Assembly: GCF_018854015.1 (NCBI RefSeq) | Contig: NZ_JAAXYO010000165.1 | Coordinates: forward strand, 62,001 to 126,000 | Direction: 5' to 3' | DNA: 64,000 nt | DNA from: Igneacidithiobacillus copahuensis | Lineage (GTDB): Bacteria; Pseudomonadota; Gammaproteobacteria; Acidithiobacillales; Acidithiobacillaceae | In this document: piece by piece, positions 23,980 through 33,051 of the stretch | How the letters are laid out: every line of letters begins with the position of its first letter | How positions within the stretch are numbered: position 1 is the stretch's first letter | Notes under the pieces: model-generated | What the model saw: only the letters and a program-made list of their open reading frames with translations | Told to the model about the DNA's origin: nothing | The model's database searches: none | Position numbers and translations under genes: made by a program

Positions 23980-26031
23980 ATGGCGGTATCGCGTCCAGCG
24001 CTGCGTCTGCAGGATTCTTTGGCAGCGTTGCCCGGCATCGGGCCGGCGCTTGCTGGACGCATGGCGGGCCTGGGTCTCACGAGGATCGAGGACCTGCTTT
24101 TTCATCTCCCCCTGCGGTTTCAGGATCGTCGGCGCCTCTTGCCGATTGCTTCTCTGCGGCCGGGGATGGAATGCGCGGTACTGGGGGAAATTGTCGATCT
24201 GCAGCGCCAGACCGGCCGGCGAGAGCAGTGGTTGCTGCGTCTTGCGGATGCAAGTGGGGCAGCCCTTCGCCTGCGATTCTTTCACCTGAGTCCGGCTTTG
24301 CGCCAGCAATGGCACAGCGGACGCAGACTCTGGTGCTTTGGCGAATTGCGCGCGGGTCTGCAGGGGCTGGAGATGGTGCATCCCGAGTGGCAGCTCGCCG
24401 ATCGAGGGGATTTTCGGCCTCCCGAGCATCTGACACCGTTCTATCCCAGCACCCAGGGCATCCACCAACAGCAGTGGCGGCGTTTCATTGCTGCCGCGCA
24501 GGAATTGTTGCCCAGCCTCGCTGATCCCTTACAGGCATATTTCCCGGACTGGCCGAGTATGGCCGACAGTATTCGCTACCTGCACCGGGGCGGGGAGCGT
24601 GCGCCCATGGCCGCGGATCGGGAGTGGCAACGAGTCGCCCTGGAGGAGCTCCTGGCGCATCATCTGGCTTTGCGTCGGGAACGTCGGAAAAGCGCTGCGC
24701 AACTGGCAGAATCTGTGCCTGATCCCAGGCTTTGGCAGCGGCTGCGCAGGACCTTGTCTTTTTCGCCAACGTCTGCGCAGGAACGGGTGATTGCCGAGGC
24801 GGTAGCCGACCTGGCGAGCCAGCGGCCGATGCGGCGGCTGGTGCAGGGTGACGTCGGTTCGGGGAAAACCCTGGTGGCGGTTGCGATACTCCTGCATGTG
24901 GTAGCAGCGGGTAAACAGGTTGCCGTCATGGCGCCGACGGAAATTCTGGCAGTGCAACTGTATGAGCGTCTGCAGTCCTGGTTGTCTTCGCTGGACGTGG
25001 CGGTGGGGCTCTTGCTGGGTAGCCAGGGACTGCGTCAGCGACGCACTACCATGACGGATTTGCAGGAAGGTAGCCTGTCCGTCGTTTGTGGGACGCAGGC
25101 GTTATTCCAGGAGAATGTGGAGTTTGCCCGTCTGGGGCTGGTGATCATTGATGAGCAGCATCGCTTTGGCGTCGAGCAACGCCGTCGACTGCTGGAAAAG
25201 GGCGACCTGCCCCATCTCCTGGTAATGACCGCAACACCGATCCCGCGTACTCTGGCCATGACCCTGCACGCCGATCTGGATATTTCCAGCATCGATGAAT
25301 TGCCGCCGGGGCGGCAACCCATCGACACGCTGGTGCTGGCCGATGATCGGCGGGAGGAATTGATCCAGCGGCTGCATCACCTGCTTGCCGCTGGGCGCCA
25401 GATCTATTGGGTCTGTCCTTTGATCGAGGAATCCGAGATCCTGCAATTGCAGGCAGCGGAGACCAGTTATGCCGATTTGCAGGCAGTATTGCCGGAAATT
25501 TCCATTGGCTTGCTGCATGGGCGCCAGCGCAGCGAGGAGAAGGCGCAGATCATGGAGGCATTCCGGCACGGGAAGCTGCGAATATTGGTGGCGACGACGG
25601 TGATCGAAGTAGGGGTGGATGTTCCCAATGCATCGGTGATGGTGATCGAGCACGCCGAGCGTTTGGGATTGGCGCAATTGCATCAGTTGCGCGGGAGAGT
25701 GGGGCGGGGCGCGCAGGCCAGTGTCTGTATCCTGATGTATCACGCACCCCTTTCGGCCAAGGCGCGGGAAAGACTGCAGATCCTGCGTGCGTCGCAGGAT
25801 GGCTTTGTCATTGCGCGCAAGGATTTGGAGATGCGGGGACCGGGGGAGTTTCTGGGAGTGCGGCAGAGCGGTGAGCGGCAGTTGCGTATCGCCGATCTGC
25901 TGCGCGATGAAGCGCTTTTGGCGCTTCTTCCAGGACTTGCCGAACGCCTGGAGCGGGACTGTCCGGAGGCGATCGATGTGCTCGTCCAGCGCTGGTTGGG
26001 TTCAGGCACTGCCTATGCGGCAATAGGCTGA
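23980..26031 (+). CDS. recG: ATP-dependent DNA helicase RecG
   Basis: 683 residues. The N-terminal wedge/OB domain (about 10-160; LPGIGPALAGRMAGLGLTRI) binds branched DNA. The helicase domain has Walker A GDVGSGKT (about 290), the DEQH box IIDEQHRFGVEQRR, TATPIPRTLAMT and, in the second RecA fold, VATTVIEVGVDVPNASVM with QLRGRVGRG. RecG remodels stalled forks and branch-migrates Holliday junctions. It is the last gene of the yicC-to-recG run. Confidence 0.96.
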   Translation: MAVSRPALRLQDSLAALPGIGPALAGRMAGLGLTRIEDLLFHLPLRFQDRRRLLPIASLRPGMECAVLGEIVDLQRQTGRREQWLLRLADASGAALRLRFFHLSPALRQQWHSGRRLWCFGELRAGLQGLEMVHPEWQLADRGDFRPPEHLTPFYPSTQGIHQQQWRRFIAAAQELLPSLADPLQAYFPDWPSMADSIRYLHRGGERAPMAADREWQRVALEELLAHHLALRRERRKSAAQLAESVPDPRLWQRLRRTLSFSPTSAQERVIAEAVADLASQRPMRRLVQGDVGSGKTLVAVAILLHVVAAGKQVAVMAPTEILAVQLYERLQSWLSSLDVAVGLLLGSQGLRQRRTTMTDLQEGSLSVVCGTQALFQENVEFARLGLVIIDEQHRFGVEQRRRLLEKGDLPHLLVMTATPIPRTLAMTLHADLDISSIDELPPGRQPIDTLVLADDRREELIQRLHHLLAAGRQIYWVCPLIEESEILQLQAAETSYADLQAVLPEISIGLLHGRQRSEEKAQIMEAFRHGKLRILVATTVIEVGVDVPNASVMVIEHAERLGLAQLHQLRGRVGRGAQASVCILMYHAPLSAKARERLQILRASQDGFVIARKDLEMRGPGEFLGVRQSGERQLRIADLLRDEALLALLPGLAERLERDCPEAIDVLVQRWLGSGTAYAAIG

Positions 26032-26049
26032 AAAGAGGGAGGAATATCC

Positions 26050-26088
26050 TTGACATGCTGAGACACTATCTGTACAAATAAATGTACA
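26050..26088 (+). promoter_or_regulatory. yefM-yoeB promoter and double TGTACA operator
   Basis: TTGACA (26050-26055) is followed after 17 bp by TACAAA (26073-26078). Two TGTACA motifs, 26071-26076 and 26083-26088, lie with centres 12 bp apart and overlap the -10. This is the spacing known for the E. coli YefM-YoeB operator, where both motifs are bound by the antitoxin-toxin complex. The array ends 13 bp before the yefM start, so autorepression is expected. Confidence 0.8.
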
Positions 26089-26101
26089 AATGGAGGCGCC
26101 A

Positions 26102-26353
26102 ATGGATGCCATCACCTATAGTACCGCTCGAGCCAAGTTAGCCGATACCATGGATCGTGTCTGCGATGATCACGAGCCCATCATCATTACGCGCAACGGG
26201 GAGCAAGCCGTGGTGATGATGTCGCTTGAGGACTTCAAGGCCCTTGAAGAGACGTCTTATTTGCTCAGGAGCCCGAAGAACGCAAAGCGATTACTGGAGA
26301 GCATTGCGTCGCTGGAATCGGGGAGGGGCAAGGCCAGGAATCTTGCCGAGTGA
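26102..26353 (+). CDS. yefM: Antitoxin YefM (Phd/YefM family)
   Basis: 83 residues. The N-terminal DNA-binding half reads MDAITYSTARAKLADTMDRV, then ITRNGEQAVVMMSLEDFKAL, and the toxin-binding tail contains SYLLRSPKNAKRLLESIASL. It neutralises YoeB and represses the operon. GGAGG precedes the ATG at 26102. The stop overlaps the yoeB GTG start by 4 nt. Confidence 0.93.
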   Translation: MDAITYSTARAKLADTMDRVCDDHEPIIITRNGEQAVVMMSLEDFKALEETSYLLRSPKNAKRLLESIASLESGRGKARNLAE

Positions 26354-26604
26354 GGCTGGTCTTTTCCGAACAGGCATGGGAGGACTATCTTTACTGGCAG
26401 AAGACTGACAAGAAGTTGGTCAAACGAATCAATGACCTGATCAAAGAAAACACGAGGACGCCGCACAGTGGGGTAGGGAAGCCTGAATCGTTGAAGCACG
26501 CGCTAGCTGGCTATTGGTCGCGGCGAATCAACGATGAGCATCGGATCGTCTACAAGACAATGAATGATTCGATTCTGATCGTTCAGTTACGCTACCACTA
26601 CTGA
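26350..26604 (+). CDS. yoeB: mRNA interferase toxin YoeB
   Basis: 84 residues with a GTG start. YoeB is a RelE-fold ribosome-dependent endoribonuclease that cuts mRNA in the A site. The conserved WEDYLYWQKTDKKLVKRIND helix, KPESLKHALAGYWSRRIN, EHRIVYK and the C-terminal RYHY (catalytic His near the end) are all present, so the toxin looks active. It is coupled to yefM by 4 nt. Confidence 0.93.
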   Translation: MRLVFSEQAWEDYLYWQKTDKKLVKRINDLIKENTRTPHSGVGKPESLKHALAGYWSRRINDEHRIVYKTMNDSILIVQLRYHY

Positions 26605-26706
26605 CCGCAGTTAACGGAAAGGCGCTGGCGAAGATGCTCCGGTAGACAGTCAGGGATGGGCTGGAGTATTCTGCAAAAAATTTTATATTAGCGCGAGGAA
26701 TTACGC

Positions 26707-27513
26707 GTGGGACGTTGGTATCATTGGTCTGTGGCGGTAGTTGGTATGGTATTCCTGGGCGGCTGTACTTCGCAGCTCCCATCGACCACGGTCCACTCGG
26801 TTGCCTACTACGCGGCGCGCATTCCTCCGCCTCCGGTCAGTCCTGCGATTTCCACGGCCCCGGTGCAGCCCGTTGCGCCGCAAGATGTGACTTTGCACAT
26901 CATCGTCAATACCGATCAGCGCAAGCTGTATCTATATCGCGGCTCGACCCTCTTGGCCAGCTATCCGGTCGCTATTGGCTTTGGCGGGTCGGCTCCGCGC
27001 CGGATTCGCGGTGATAACAAGACGCCCGTCGGGCACTATCACATAGGGTATGTACGCTGGGGAACCCAATACGGACCCTTCATGCTTCTCACCTATCCCA
27101 ATCGGCACGACGCCGAATGGGGCTTACGTGAAGGGATCATCTCTCAGAGCCAGTATCACGCGATTGTGTCGGCCATCGATACTGGGCAGGTGCCGCCGCA
27201 GAACACGCCCTTGGGCGGGTACATCGGAATCCATGGCATGGGGCCAAGTTTTTCGTACGATCGTGCTGCCAGAGTGTTCCCAGGCCGCTGGACGGCAGGC
27301 TGTGTGGCGCTCTCCAATCACGACGCACAAGACATTGCGAGTATGGTCCAACCCGGCACACCTGTAGAAATTATTGGACAGGTGGCGAGTTATCCGGAGC
27401 AGATCAATCAAAGCGGGCGTCTGGCTTTTCAATACCATCACGTGGCGGATAGAGGACTGACATTCGGCAGCGCGGCCGGCGGACAGTCACCTCAAAAGTT
27501 GCAGAACGAGTGA
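26707..27513 (+). CDS. L,D-transpeptidase (YkuD domain), predicted lipoprotein
   Basis: 268 residues from a GTG with GAGGAA upstream. A signal peptide ends in the lipobox LGGC (Cys about residue 20). A proline-rich linker leads to a YkuD domain (about 60-225): IIVNTDQRKLYLYRGSTLLA, TPVGHYHIGYV, GYIGIHGMG and the catalytic TAGCVALSNHD. The usual signature is SHGCIRL-like; here it is TAGCVAL, but the Cys and the upstream His remain. Such enzymes form 3-3 peptidoglycan cross-links or attach lipoproteins to the wall. Confidence 0.87.
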   Translation: MGRWYHWSVAVVGMVFLGGCTSQLPSTTVHSVAYYAARIPPPPVSPAISTAPVQPVAPQDVTLHIIVNTDQRKLYLYRGSTLLASYPVAIGFGGSAPRRIRGDNKTPVGHYHIGYVRWGTQYGPFMLLTYPNRHDAEWGLREGIISQSQYHAIVSAIDTGQVPPQNTPLGGYIGIHGMGPSFSYDRAARVFPGRWTAGCVALSNHDAQDIASMVQPGTPVEIIGQVASYPEQINQSGRLAFQYHHVADRGLTFGSAAGGQSPQKLQNE

Positions 27514-27517
27514 TTCT

Positions 27518-28822
27518 TCAGATCTCATTACGAAGAAGCATTTCTGTAAACCAGCAAATGCGGTTGCGGCCCTCGGACTTGGCTTGGTAAAGGGCATTAT
27601 CGGCGCGAGATAAAATGGAGGAGATCGAGCTGTCGCTTGATTCTACCGCCGTTGCGCCGATGCTTACGGTTACCTGTATGCTCGTTTGCGAGCTGATAGC
27701 CACCGGGTGATCGCAGACTTTTTGTAGGATCCGTCTCGCCAGCGAGCTGGTATTTTCGATAGAAGAATCCTCGCAAATTAAGAGGAATTCTTCTCCGCCA
27801 AGGCGTCCAAAGTGATCGGTACTGCGCAACTCACTCTGAACGACTACAGAGAATTCGAGGAGCACCTGATCCCCCACTAAATGTCCATGCTGATCATTGA
27901 TTCTCTTAAAATGATCTAGATCAAGGATGCATACGCTCATATCGCGCTGATGGCGTTTGTAGCGCGAGAGTCTTTTCCCCATCTCTTCCAGGCTGAAGCG
28001 TCGGTTGGCGATACCTGTGAGTTCATCTCGGCTTGCTAGTTGTTCCAACTTGCGCTCAAGGGTACGCCGCTCCGTAATGTCGCGCCAAATACCTTCTACC
28101 CCGGCATACTGACCCATTTCATCGAGTAAAATGGTACTGCTGATGGAAATATCGATAATTCTTCCATCTTGGCAGCGCATCTGTCCCGGAAAATCTCGAA
28201 CATAGCCCTGTTTTTTGATGACTTCCACGAGTTCCTTGCGATTATCCTGGTCAGGATAGAACACGGCGGCTGGCAGGCCAATAATCTCGTCGGGGGAATA
28301 GCCAAGAACATTGCGTACCGATGCGCTCACATAGCGGGTGATGCCATCGGCATCCGTGCGGTAAAAAACATCCTGCATGGTGTTCATGAGGTGTTGAAAT
28401 TGCGCATCGCTGTCCCGCAGACGCTTTTCCATCGCACAGCGTTCGGTCATATCGAGAAATGTGGCAACGAGGCCTATGTGGCTGTCAATCATCAAAGTGC
28501 GACTCGTCAGAGCGATAACCCTGACCTGATGCAGGCAGGTATAAACGCGAAACTCGGTTGGAGGATTGATGAGATTGCTCTTTTCGGCGCGGCGGATGCG
28601 GGCAATTACTCGCTCTTGATCGAGGGGATAGATGAATTTGTGTACAGATTCTCCGAGAACCTGATCTTTACTGTCGGCTTGGAAAATCTGGAGGGCAACC
28701 GTATTGGCGTAGAGAATGAGGTCAGACGCGAAGATAAGGACTGCGGTTGGCAAGGCGTCGAAGACCGCGCATCCCTCTAGCGTGAGTACAGAAGCCTGTG
28801 CCGGTGTGGTCTGGTAGCTCAT
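27518..28822 (-). CDS. PAS-PAS-GGDEF diguanylate cyclase
   Basis: 434 residues, soluble. A first PAS domain (about 10-125; AVFDALPTAVLIFASDLILY), a second PAS/PAC (about 130-250; TMQDVFYRTDADGITRYVSA) and a GGDEF domain (about 265-430). The active-site loop is GGEEF, which supports catalysis. RSTD lies five residues before it and matches the product-inhibition I-site (RxxD). It should make c-di-GMP in response to a cytoplasmic cue. I chose the start at 28822 because GAGGAGAGGC lies directly upstream. It is convergent with the transpeptidase gene. Confidence 0.9.
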   Translation of the reverse strand: MSYQTTPAQASVLTLEGCAVFDALPTAVLIFASDLILYANTVALQIFQADSKDQVLGESVHKFIYPLDQERVIARIRRAEKSNLINPPTEFRVYTCLHQVRVIALTSRTLMIDSHIGLVATFLDMTERCAMEKRLRDSDAQFQHLMNTMQDVFYRTDADGITRYVSASVRNVLGYSPDEIIGLPAAVFYPDQDNRKELVEVIKKQGYVRDFPGQMRCQDGRIIDISISSTILLDEMGQYAGVEGIWRDITERRTLERKLEQLASRDELTGIANRRFSLEEMGKRLSRYKRHQRDMSVCILDLDHFKRINDQHGHLVGDQVLLEFSVVVQSELRSTDHFGRLGGEEFLLICEDSSIENTSSLARRILQKVCDHPVAISSQTSIQVTVSIGATAVESSDSSISSILSRADNALYQAKSEGRNRICWFTEMLLRNEI

Positions 28823-28937
28823 GCCTCTCCTCAAACCCTTGTGGTGAAACCTTCTAGGCCTCTTCTTTGAGGATGCCTTTTTCGTGATTATCGTGACATT
28901 GATTGCTGATGGTCAAGGAGCGACTGGCAAAAATTTT

Positions 28938-30245
28938 CTACCCTTCTATTCGCCCTGCCTCCCAGCCGTTGCGGATACAGTCGCCCAGCGCCACGCCGCC
29001 ACGCCAATTGCCCAGCAGTGACAAGCCCGGCCAGTCGCCCAGGGCGCTGTCTATGGCGGCGATGCGCTGGACGTGTCCCAGGTTGTATTGCGGAATGGCG
29101 CGCGGCCAAAGTTGCGCCCGCTGGAAACTGGGCTGGCCCTGGATGCCCAGGATGGGGGAGAGGTCTTCCAGGGCCTGGCGAAAGAGGAGAGCTTCCTCCT
29201 GCGGGATGGCTTCCTGCGCACCACCCAGAAACACCGTAAGCAATACCTGGCCGTCGGGCGCACGCTTGGGGAAAAGGGTGGAAGAGAACAGTGCCCCCAG
29301 GGTGGGGATGCCCAAGCGTCTGGGGATCAGCACACCAAAGCCGTCCAGGGGATGTTCTACCTTTGTGCGCGGAAAACCCAGGGCAAGCGTCGCGACCGCG
29401 GGATATTCGATTTCTGCGAGCTGATCGCGTAATGGCTGCGCGGTCGCAGGCAGAAGGCGAATGATTGCATCGGTGGGGAGGCAGAGAAACAACTGTTTTG
29501 CCAGCAGAGCGCCGCTTTTGTTTTCCACTCTCCAGCCTTGGTCGACGGGAAGGATGGCGGTCACCGGCGCATTGCAGCGCAGTCTATCGCCCAGTGTTGC
29601 GGCAGCGGCGCGGGGCAGATCCTGCATGCCGCCGGCAAAGGATAGCAGGCGACTGCGCATGCTCGGGCGCTTGCGGCGCAAGCCGGCGAGCAGCAAGGAT
29701 CCATGCTCCTTCTCCATCTGCGCCAGACGAGGGAGGCTGGCGGCGAGGGAGAGACGCTCGGGATCACCAGCAAAAACCCCGGAGACAAAGGGGTCGACCA
29801 TCCAGTCCAATATTTCCGGCCCCAGGCGTCGGCGCACGAATGTTGCCACGGACTCCTCCGCCGCCGCGCGGGCGCGGAAGGGTTCAGCAAGAAGGCGTAG
29901 ACGGGCAGCGGGAGACAAAAGCTTGCCGCCAAGCAGGGCTCCAGGGCCAAGTGCAATCAGTCGCTTGTGCCGATTCAGGACAAAGCGACGACGAGCAAGA
30001 GGATTGGCGGTAACACCATCAAGAGCGAGACGCCGCAGCAGATCCGCCACCAAAGGGTCGCGAACGAGCAAGGTGTTGGGGCCAAGATCGTAGGTAAAGC
30101 CCTCTTCGCTACGGCTGCGAATATTGCCACCCGCCGTCTCGCGCGCCTCGAGCAGCAGAAATTCTTTTCCCTCTTCCTGAAGGCGTAGAGCCAGACTGAG
30201 TCCGGTAATTCCAGCACCAACAATGAGATAGGGCAGTACGTCCAC
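28938..30245 (-). CDS. hemG: Protoporphyrinogen oxidase (oxygen-dependent, HemY-type)
   Basis: 435-residue FAD enzyme that oxidises protoporphyrinogen IX to protoporphyrin IX for haem. The N-terminus has the dinucleotide motif IVGAGITGLSLALRLQEEGK and LLEARETAGGNIRS. YDLGPNTLLV, PFVSGVFAGDPERLSLAASL and the C-terminal LSLLGNWRGGVALGDCI are family features. Haem demand fits the cytochrome bd genes in this window. It is the second gene of a leftward pair with the permease 3 nt upstream. Confidence 0.88.
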   Translation of the reverse strand: MDVLPYLIVGAGITGLSLALRLQEEGKEFLLLEARETAGGNIRSRSEEGFTYDLGPNTLLVRDPLVADLLRRLALDGVTANPLARRRFVLNRHKRLIALGPGALLGGKLLSPAARLRLLAEPFRARAAAEESVATFVRRRLGPEILDWMVDPFVSGVFAGDPERLSLAASLPRLAQMEKEHGSLLLAGLRRKRPSMRSRLLSFAGGMQDLPRAAAATLGDRLRCNAPVTAILPVDQGWRVENKSGALLAKQLFLCLPTDAIIRLLPATAQPLRDQLAEIEYPAVATLALGFPRTKVEHPLDGFGVLIPRRLGIPTLGALFSSTLFPKRAPDGQVLLTVFLGGAQEAIPQEEALLFRQALEDLSPILGIQGQPSFQRAQLWPRAIPQYNLGHVQRIAAIDSALGDWPGLSLLGNWRGGVALGDCIRNGWEAGRIEG

Positions 30246-30248
30246 GTT

Positions 30249-31304
30249 TTATTCCTCCTGCGGTAGGTTTGCAGCGTACGCGCGACTCTGCCGATACCAG
30301 CGGTGTGCGTGTCGGAGCAGAGCGATCAGGATGGCGGTGACGGGTAGGGCGATGAGCAGGCCCACAAAACCGAGCAGCTGCCCACCGGCAAGGACGGCAA
30401 AAATCACCAGCACCGGATGCAGGCCGATGCGATCCCCAACCAGTATCGGGATGAACAGGGTGCTTTCGAGGACTTGTCCAACGCCGTATACCGCCCAGAC
30501 TTCTGCCAGCGAGAGGAGGGTGCCGCCCTGAATGTACATTGCCAGACTCGCGAGAATGATGCCGCTAGCAAATCCCAAGTAAGGAACAAAGCTCAAAAGT
30601 CCGGAGAGGAGACCGATAAGTAGGGCGGTTTTCAGGCCCACGATGCTGAGCCCAATGGCATAGGTGGCGCCCAGCGCGAGCATGTCGAGGAGCTGCCCGC
30701 GCAGAAAGGCCATTAGCATCCGGTCGGAATCGATGGCCAGTTGCCGGACAAGGGCTAGTTGGCGACGCGGGATGAGCTCGTCGAGGCGCTGCAACAGGCG
30801 TGGCCAGTCCCGTAACAGGTAAAACGTGATGACCGGAATGAGCAGAAAGTTCATCAGAAACGAGAGGATGCCGGAGCCGGAAATCAGTGCGACCTGGAGG
30901 CTGCTGCTGGCCCAATGGGCGAGTTTGCTGGCATTTTTGCTGGCGTAAGCCGTCAGCGTGTGACTGTCGATGGGAATCCCCAAGCGCTGAGATATTTGCG
31001 GCAACAGCTGCGTCTGCAGCAGCTTGGCATATTGCTGGAGATAATTGATGGCAATCAGGGTCTGGGCACGCACTGTGGGCAGTAAAGCGATGATGATCGC
31101 GGCAGCCAGCAGGAGGGCGAAGAGGAAAACCAGGGTGGTACCGAGTGTCCTGCCAATGCGCCAGCGCTGTAGAAACGTTACCAGGGGGTTGCCCAGATAG
31201 GCGAGTACGCCGGCGATCAGGAAGGGAGAAAGAATGGGACCAAGCAGGTAGATCAGCCACAGGAGCAGGGCCAGGGCGAGCCAGGGAAGCCAACGCTGCG
31301 GCAT
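30249..31304 (-). CDS. AI-2E family transporter (PerM-like), copy 1
   Basis: 351 residues with about eight membrane helices. The N-terminus WLPWLALALLLWLIYLLGPI, the central YLLRDWPRLLQRLDELIPRR loop and FVPYLGFASGIILASLA are typical of the PerM/AI-2E exporter superfamily. Substrates in this family are diverse or unknown, so the autoinducer name should not be taken literally. The gene is 3 nt from hemG in the same direction, and a paralogue lies at 33052. Confidence 0.85.
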   Translation of the reverse strand: MPQRWLPWLALALLLWLIYLLGPILSPFLIAGVLAYLGNPLVTFLQRWRIGRTLGTTLVFLFALLLAAAIIIALLPTVRAQTLIAINYLQQYAKLLQTQLLPQISQRLGIPIDSHTLTAYASKNASKLAHWASSSLQVALISGSGILSFLMNFLLIPVITFYLLRDWPRLLQRLDELIPRRQLALVRQLAIDSDRMLMAFLRGQLLDMLALGATYAIGLSIVGLKTALLIGLLSGLLSFVPYLGFASGIILASLAMYIQGGTLLSLAEVWAVYGVGQVLESTLFIPILVGDRIGLHPVLVIFAVLAGGQLLGFVGLLIALPVTAILIALLRHAHRWYRQSRAYAANLPQEE

Positions 31305-31355
31305 GGTCAGGGCTGGTGTCGAAGAAACCGGTGGTGACCGAGTCGGAGGACAGGT

Positions 31356-32081
31356 TCAATGGAGACTATGGCCGCTGCCCTCCGCTGCCTCGAGCATGAC
31401 CTGTTGCACCTCAGGACTGAAGTCGCCCTGCAGGACCTGCTGTCGACCTTCCTGGAAAAAAAGTTGTGCGTCGGCGGGAAGGAATTTTTGAAGGGCCGCA
31501 AAAGCCTCGCGCATCAGCTCCGGGGCTTGCGCGCGGGTGGCCGTGATGCCCCAGTTGAACATCAGGATACGCCAGGGCCGCTGCGGATCGTTGCTTTCCA
31601 GGTCGGCGGCGTAATCGGCTTCGGCGGCCGCGACTACCGCGCCCATCAGGCGCGCCAGACTGGCAAGCGCCGCCGGGTCCCGCTCGCCGTTGGCCAAGAC
31701 CGCTAGGCCGTTCACCACCGGGTCGAGGGTATGAATCGGTTGCTGCTCCTGTACCAGCCAGGCAGCGATACTGACACTGACCACCTCGAGTGCTGCTTTG
31801 CTCTTACGCTCTCCGAGACGGTCCGCCCAGGTCGCCAGATCCATGAGCAGGCCAATGCTGAGATCACCAATCCGCTCCGCTTCGTCTTCGGGCAGTGAAG
31901 GATCCCAGTCGGTAGTGTCCTTCTCCAGCACGGCGAAGAGCTGCCGCAGGGCATCCACCAGTTGCGGTGGGGTGACTTGCTCACCGGTGGCGATCTTGCT
32001 TTCTGCGAAGCGAGCGAGGAGAGGCTGGACCTGCTGTTCGAAGCGAGCTTTGGCGCTGGCGATGTCGGCGAGTGAAGGCAA
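31356..32081 (-). CDS. Conserved hypothetical soluble protein
   Basis: 241 residues, mostly helical, acidic and Ala/Leu-rich, without membrane segments or recognised motifs. FNWGITATRAQAPELMREAF and DAQLFFQEGRQQV near the C-terminus look ordered. It is 51 nt upstream of the AI-2E permease in the same direction and divergent from the PHP gene. I do not recognise a family. Confidence 0.6.
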   Translation of the reverse strand: MPSLADIASAKARFEQQVQPLLARFAESKIATGEQVTPPQLVDALRQLFAVLEKDTTDWDPSLPEDEAERIGDLSIGLLMDLATWADRLGERKSKAALEVVSVSIAAWLVQEQQPIHTLDPVVNGLAVLANGERDPAALASLARLMGAVVAAAEADYAADLESNDPQRPWRILMFNWGITATRAQAPELMREAFAALQKFLPADAQLFFQEGRQQVLQGDFSPEVQQVMLEAAEGSGHSLH

Positions 32082-32162
32082 GGCGGGTTCCTCAAAGTGC
32101 CAAAATTCGCCTTTGATGATACCATGAAAACTTTACTGACGCAGTGTGTCGGGAGCTTCTCT

Positions 32163-33041
32163 ATGCCACAGTCGATTCCTCCTCGTTCCGCAGTCGATCT
32201 CCACATGCATTCCCTGCATTCCGATGGCAGCCTGCGCGTAGAAGATCTGGTCGCGCGGGTTGCCGCGCGCGGCGTGGGGTTGATGGCGCTGACCGATCAT
32301 GACAACACTGCGGGTATTGCTACTGCCGCAGCGGAGGCAGGCCGCTTGGGTATCGATTTTTTGCCTGGGGTGGAGGTATCAAGTGAATGGAATGGCATCG
32401 GCATTCACATTGTTGGCTTGGGTATCGATATCCGAAATCCGGAACTTCAGGCCGGCCTCGACCGGATCATGGAGTTTCGCGACTGGCGTGCTGCGGAAAT
32501 CAGCCGTTTGCTGGATAGTGCGGGAATTCCAGGTGCCGAGGCCGGCGCGCGGGAACTGGCCGGTAGCCGCATGGTGGGGCGGACCCACTTCGCCCGTTGG
32601 CTAAAAGATTCTGGCCACTGCCGCGATAATGGCGAGGCCTTTCAACGTTGGCTTGGGCGGGGACAGGTGGCCTATGTGCCGAGTGACTGGATTCCCATGC
32701 GTGACGCGGTATCCTGGATTCGCCAGGCGGGGGGGATTGCCGTGGTTGCGCACCCAGGGCGCTACAAGCTGAGTGCGGAGCGCCTGCGCGAGCTATTTGA
32801 AGAGTTCCGTGATGCTGGCGGCGGTGCCATCGAGGTTTCTTCCGGTTCGCAGGCGGCGGCTGATCGCGAACATCTGGGCAAATTGGCGCGGCAATTGGAC
32901 CTTGCTGCCTCCCTGGGTTCGGATTTTCATGGTCCGGAAATTGGTCACGCCGAGATTGGGCAATTGGCGCCCCTTCCCGCTGGGCTGCAGCCGGTTTGGG
33001 AGCGCCTCGGGCATCCTTTCCCTCTTTCACCCGTCCACTGA
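32163..33041 (+). CDS. PHP-domain phosphoesterase (RNase AM/TrpH-like)
   Basis: About 292 residues. Metal-binding PHP motifs are DLHMHSLHSDGSL at the N-terminus, MALTDHDN (about 45), FLPGVEVSSEW (about 65), VVAHPGRY (about 195) and GSDFHG near the end. Homologues hydrolyse 3',5'-nucleotide bisphosphates and degrade 5' RNA ends (RNase AM, formerly YciV/TrpH). The start at 32163 places the PHP motif near the N-terminus as usual; in-frame starts at 32097 and 32124 are possible. Ten nt separate it from the following permease. Confidence 0.85.
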   Translation: MPQSIPPRSAVDLHMHSLHSDGSLRVEDLVARVAARGVGLMALTDHDNTAGIATAAAEAGRLGIDFLPGVEVSSEWNGIGIHIVGLGIDIRNPELQAGLDRIMEFRDWRAAEISRLLDSAGIPGAEAGARELAGSRMVGRTHFARWLKDSGHCRDNGEAFQRWLGRGQVAYVPSDWIPMRDAVSWIRQAGGIAVVAHPGRYKLSAERLRELFEEFRDAGGGAIEVSSGSQAAADREHLGKLARQLDLAASLGSDFHGPEIGHAEIGQLAPLPAGLQPVWERLGHPFPLSPVH

Positions 33042-33051
33042 CAGCATTTCT

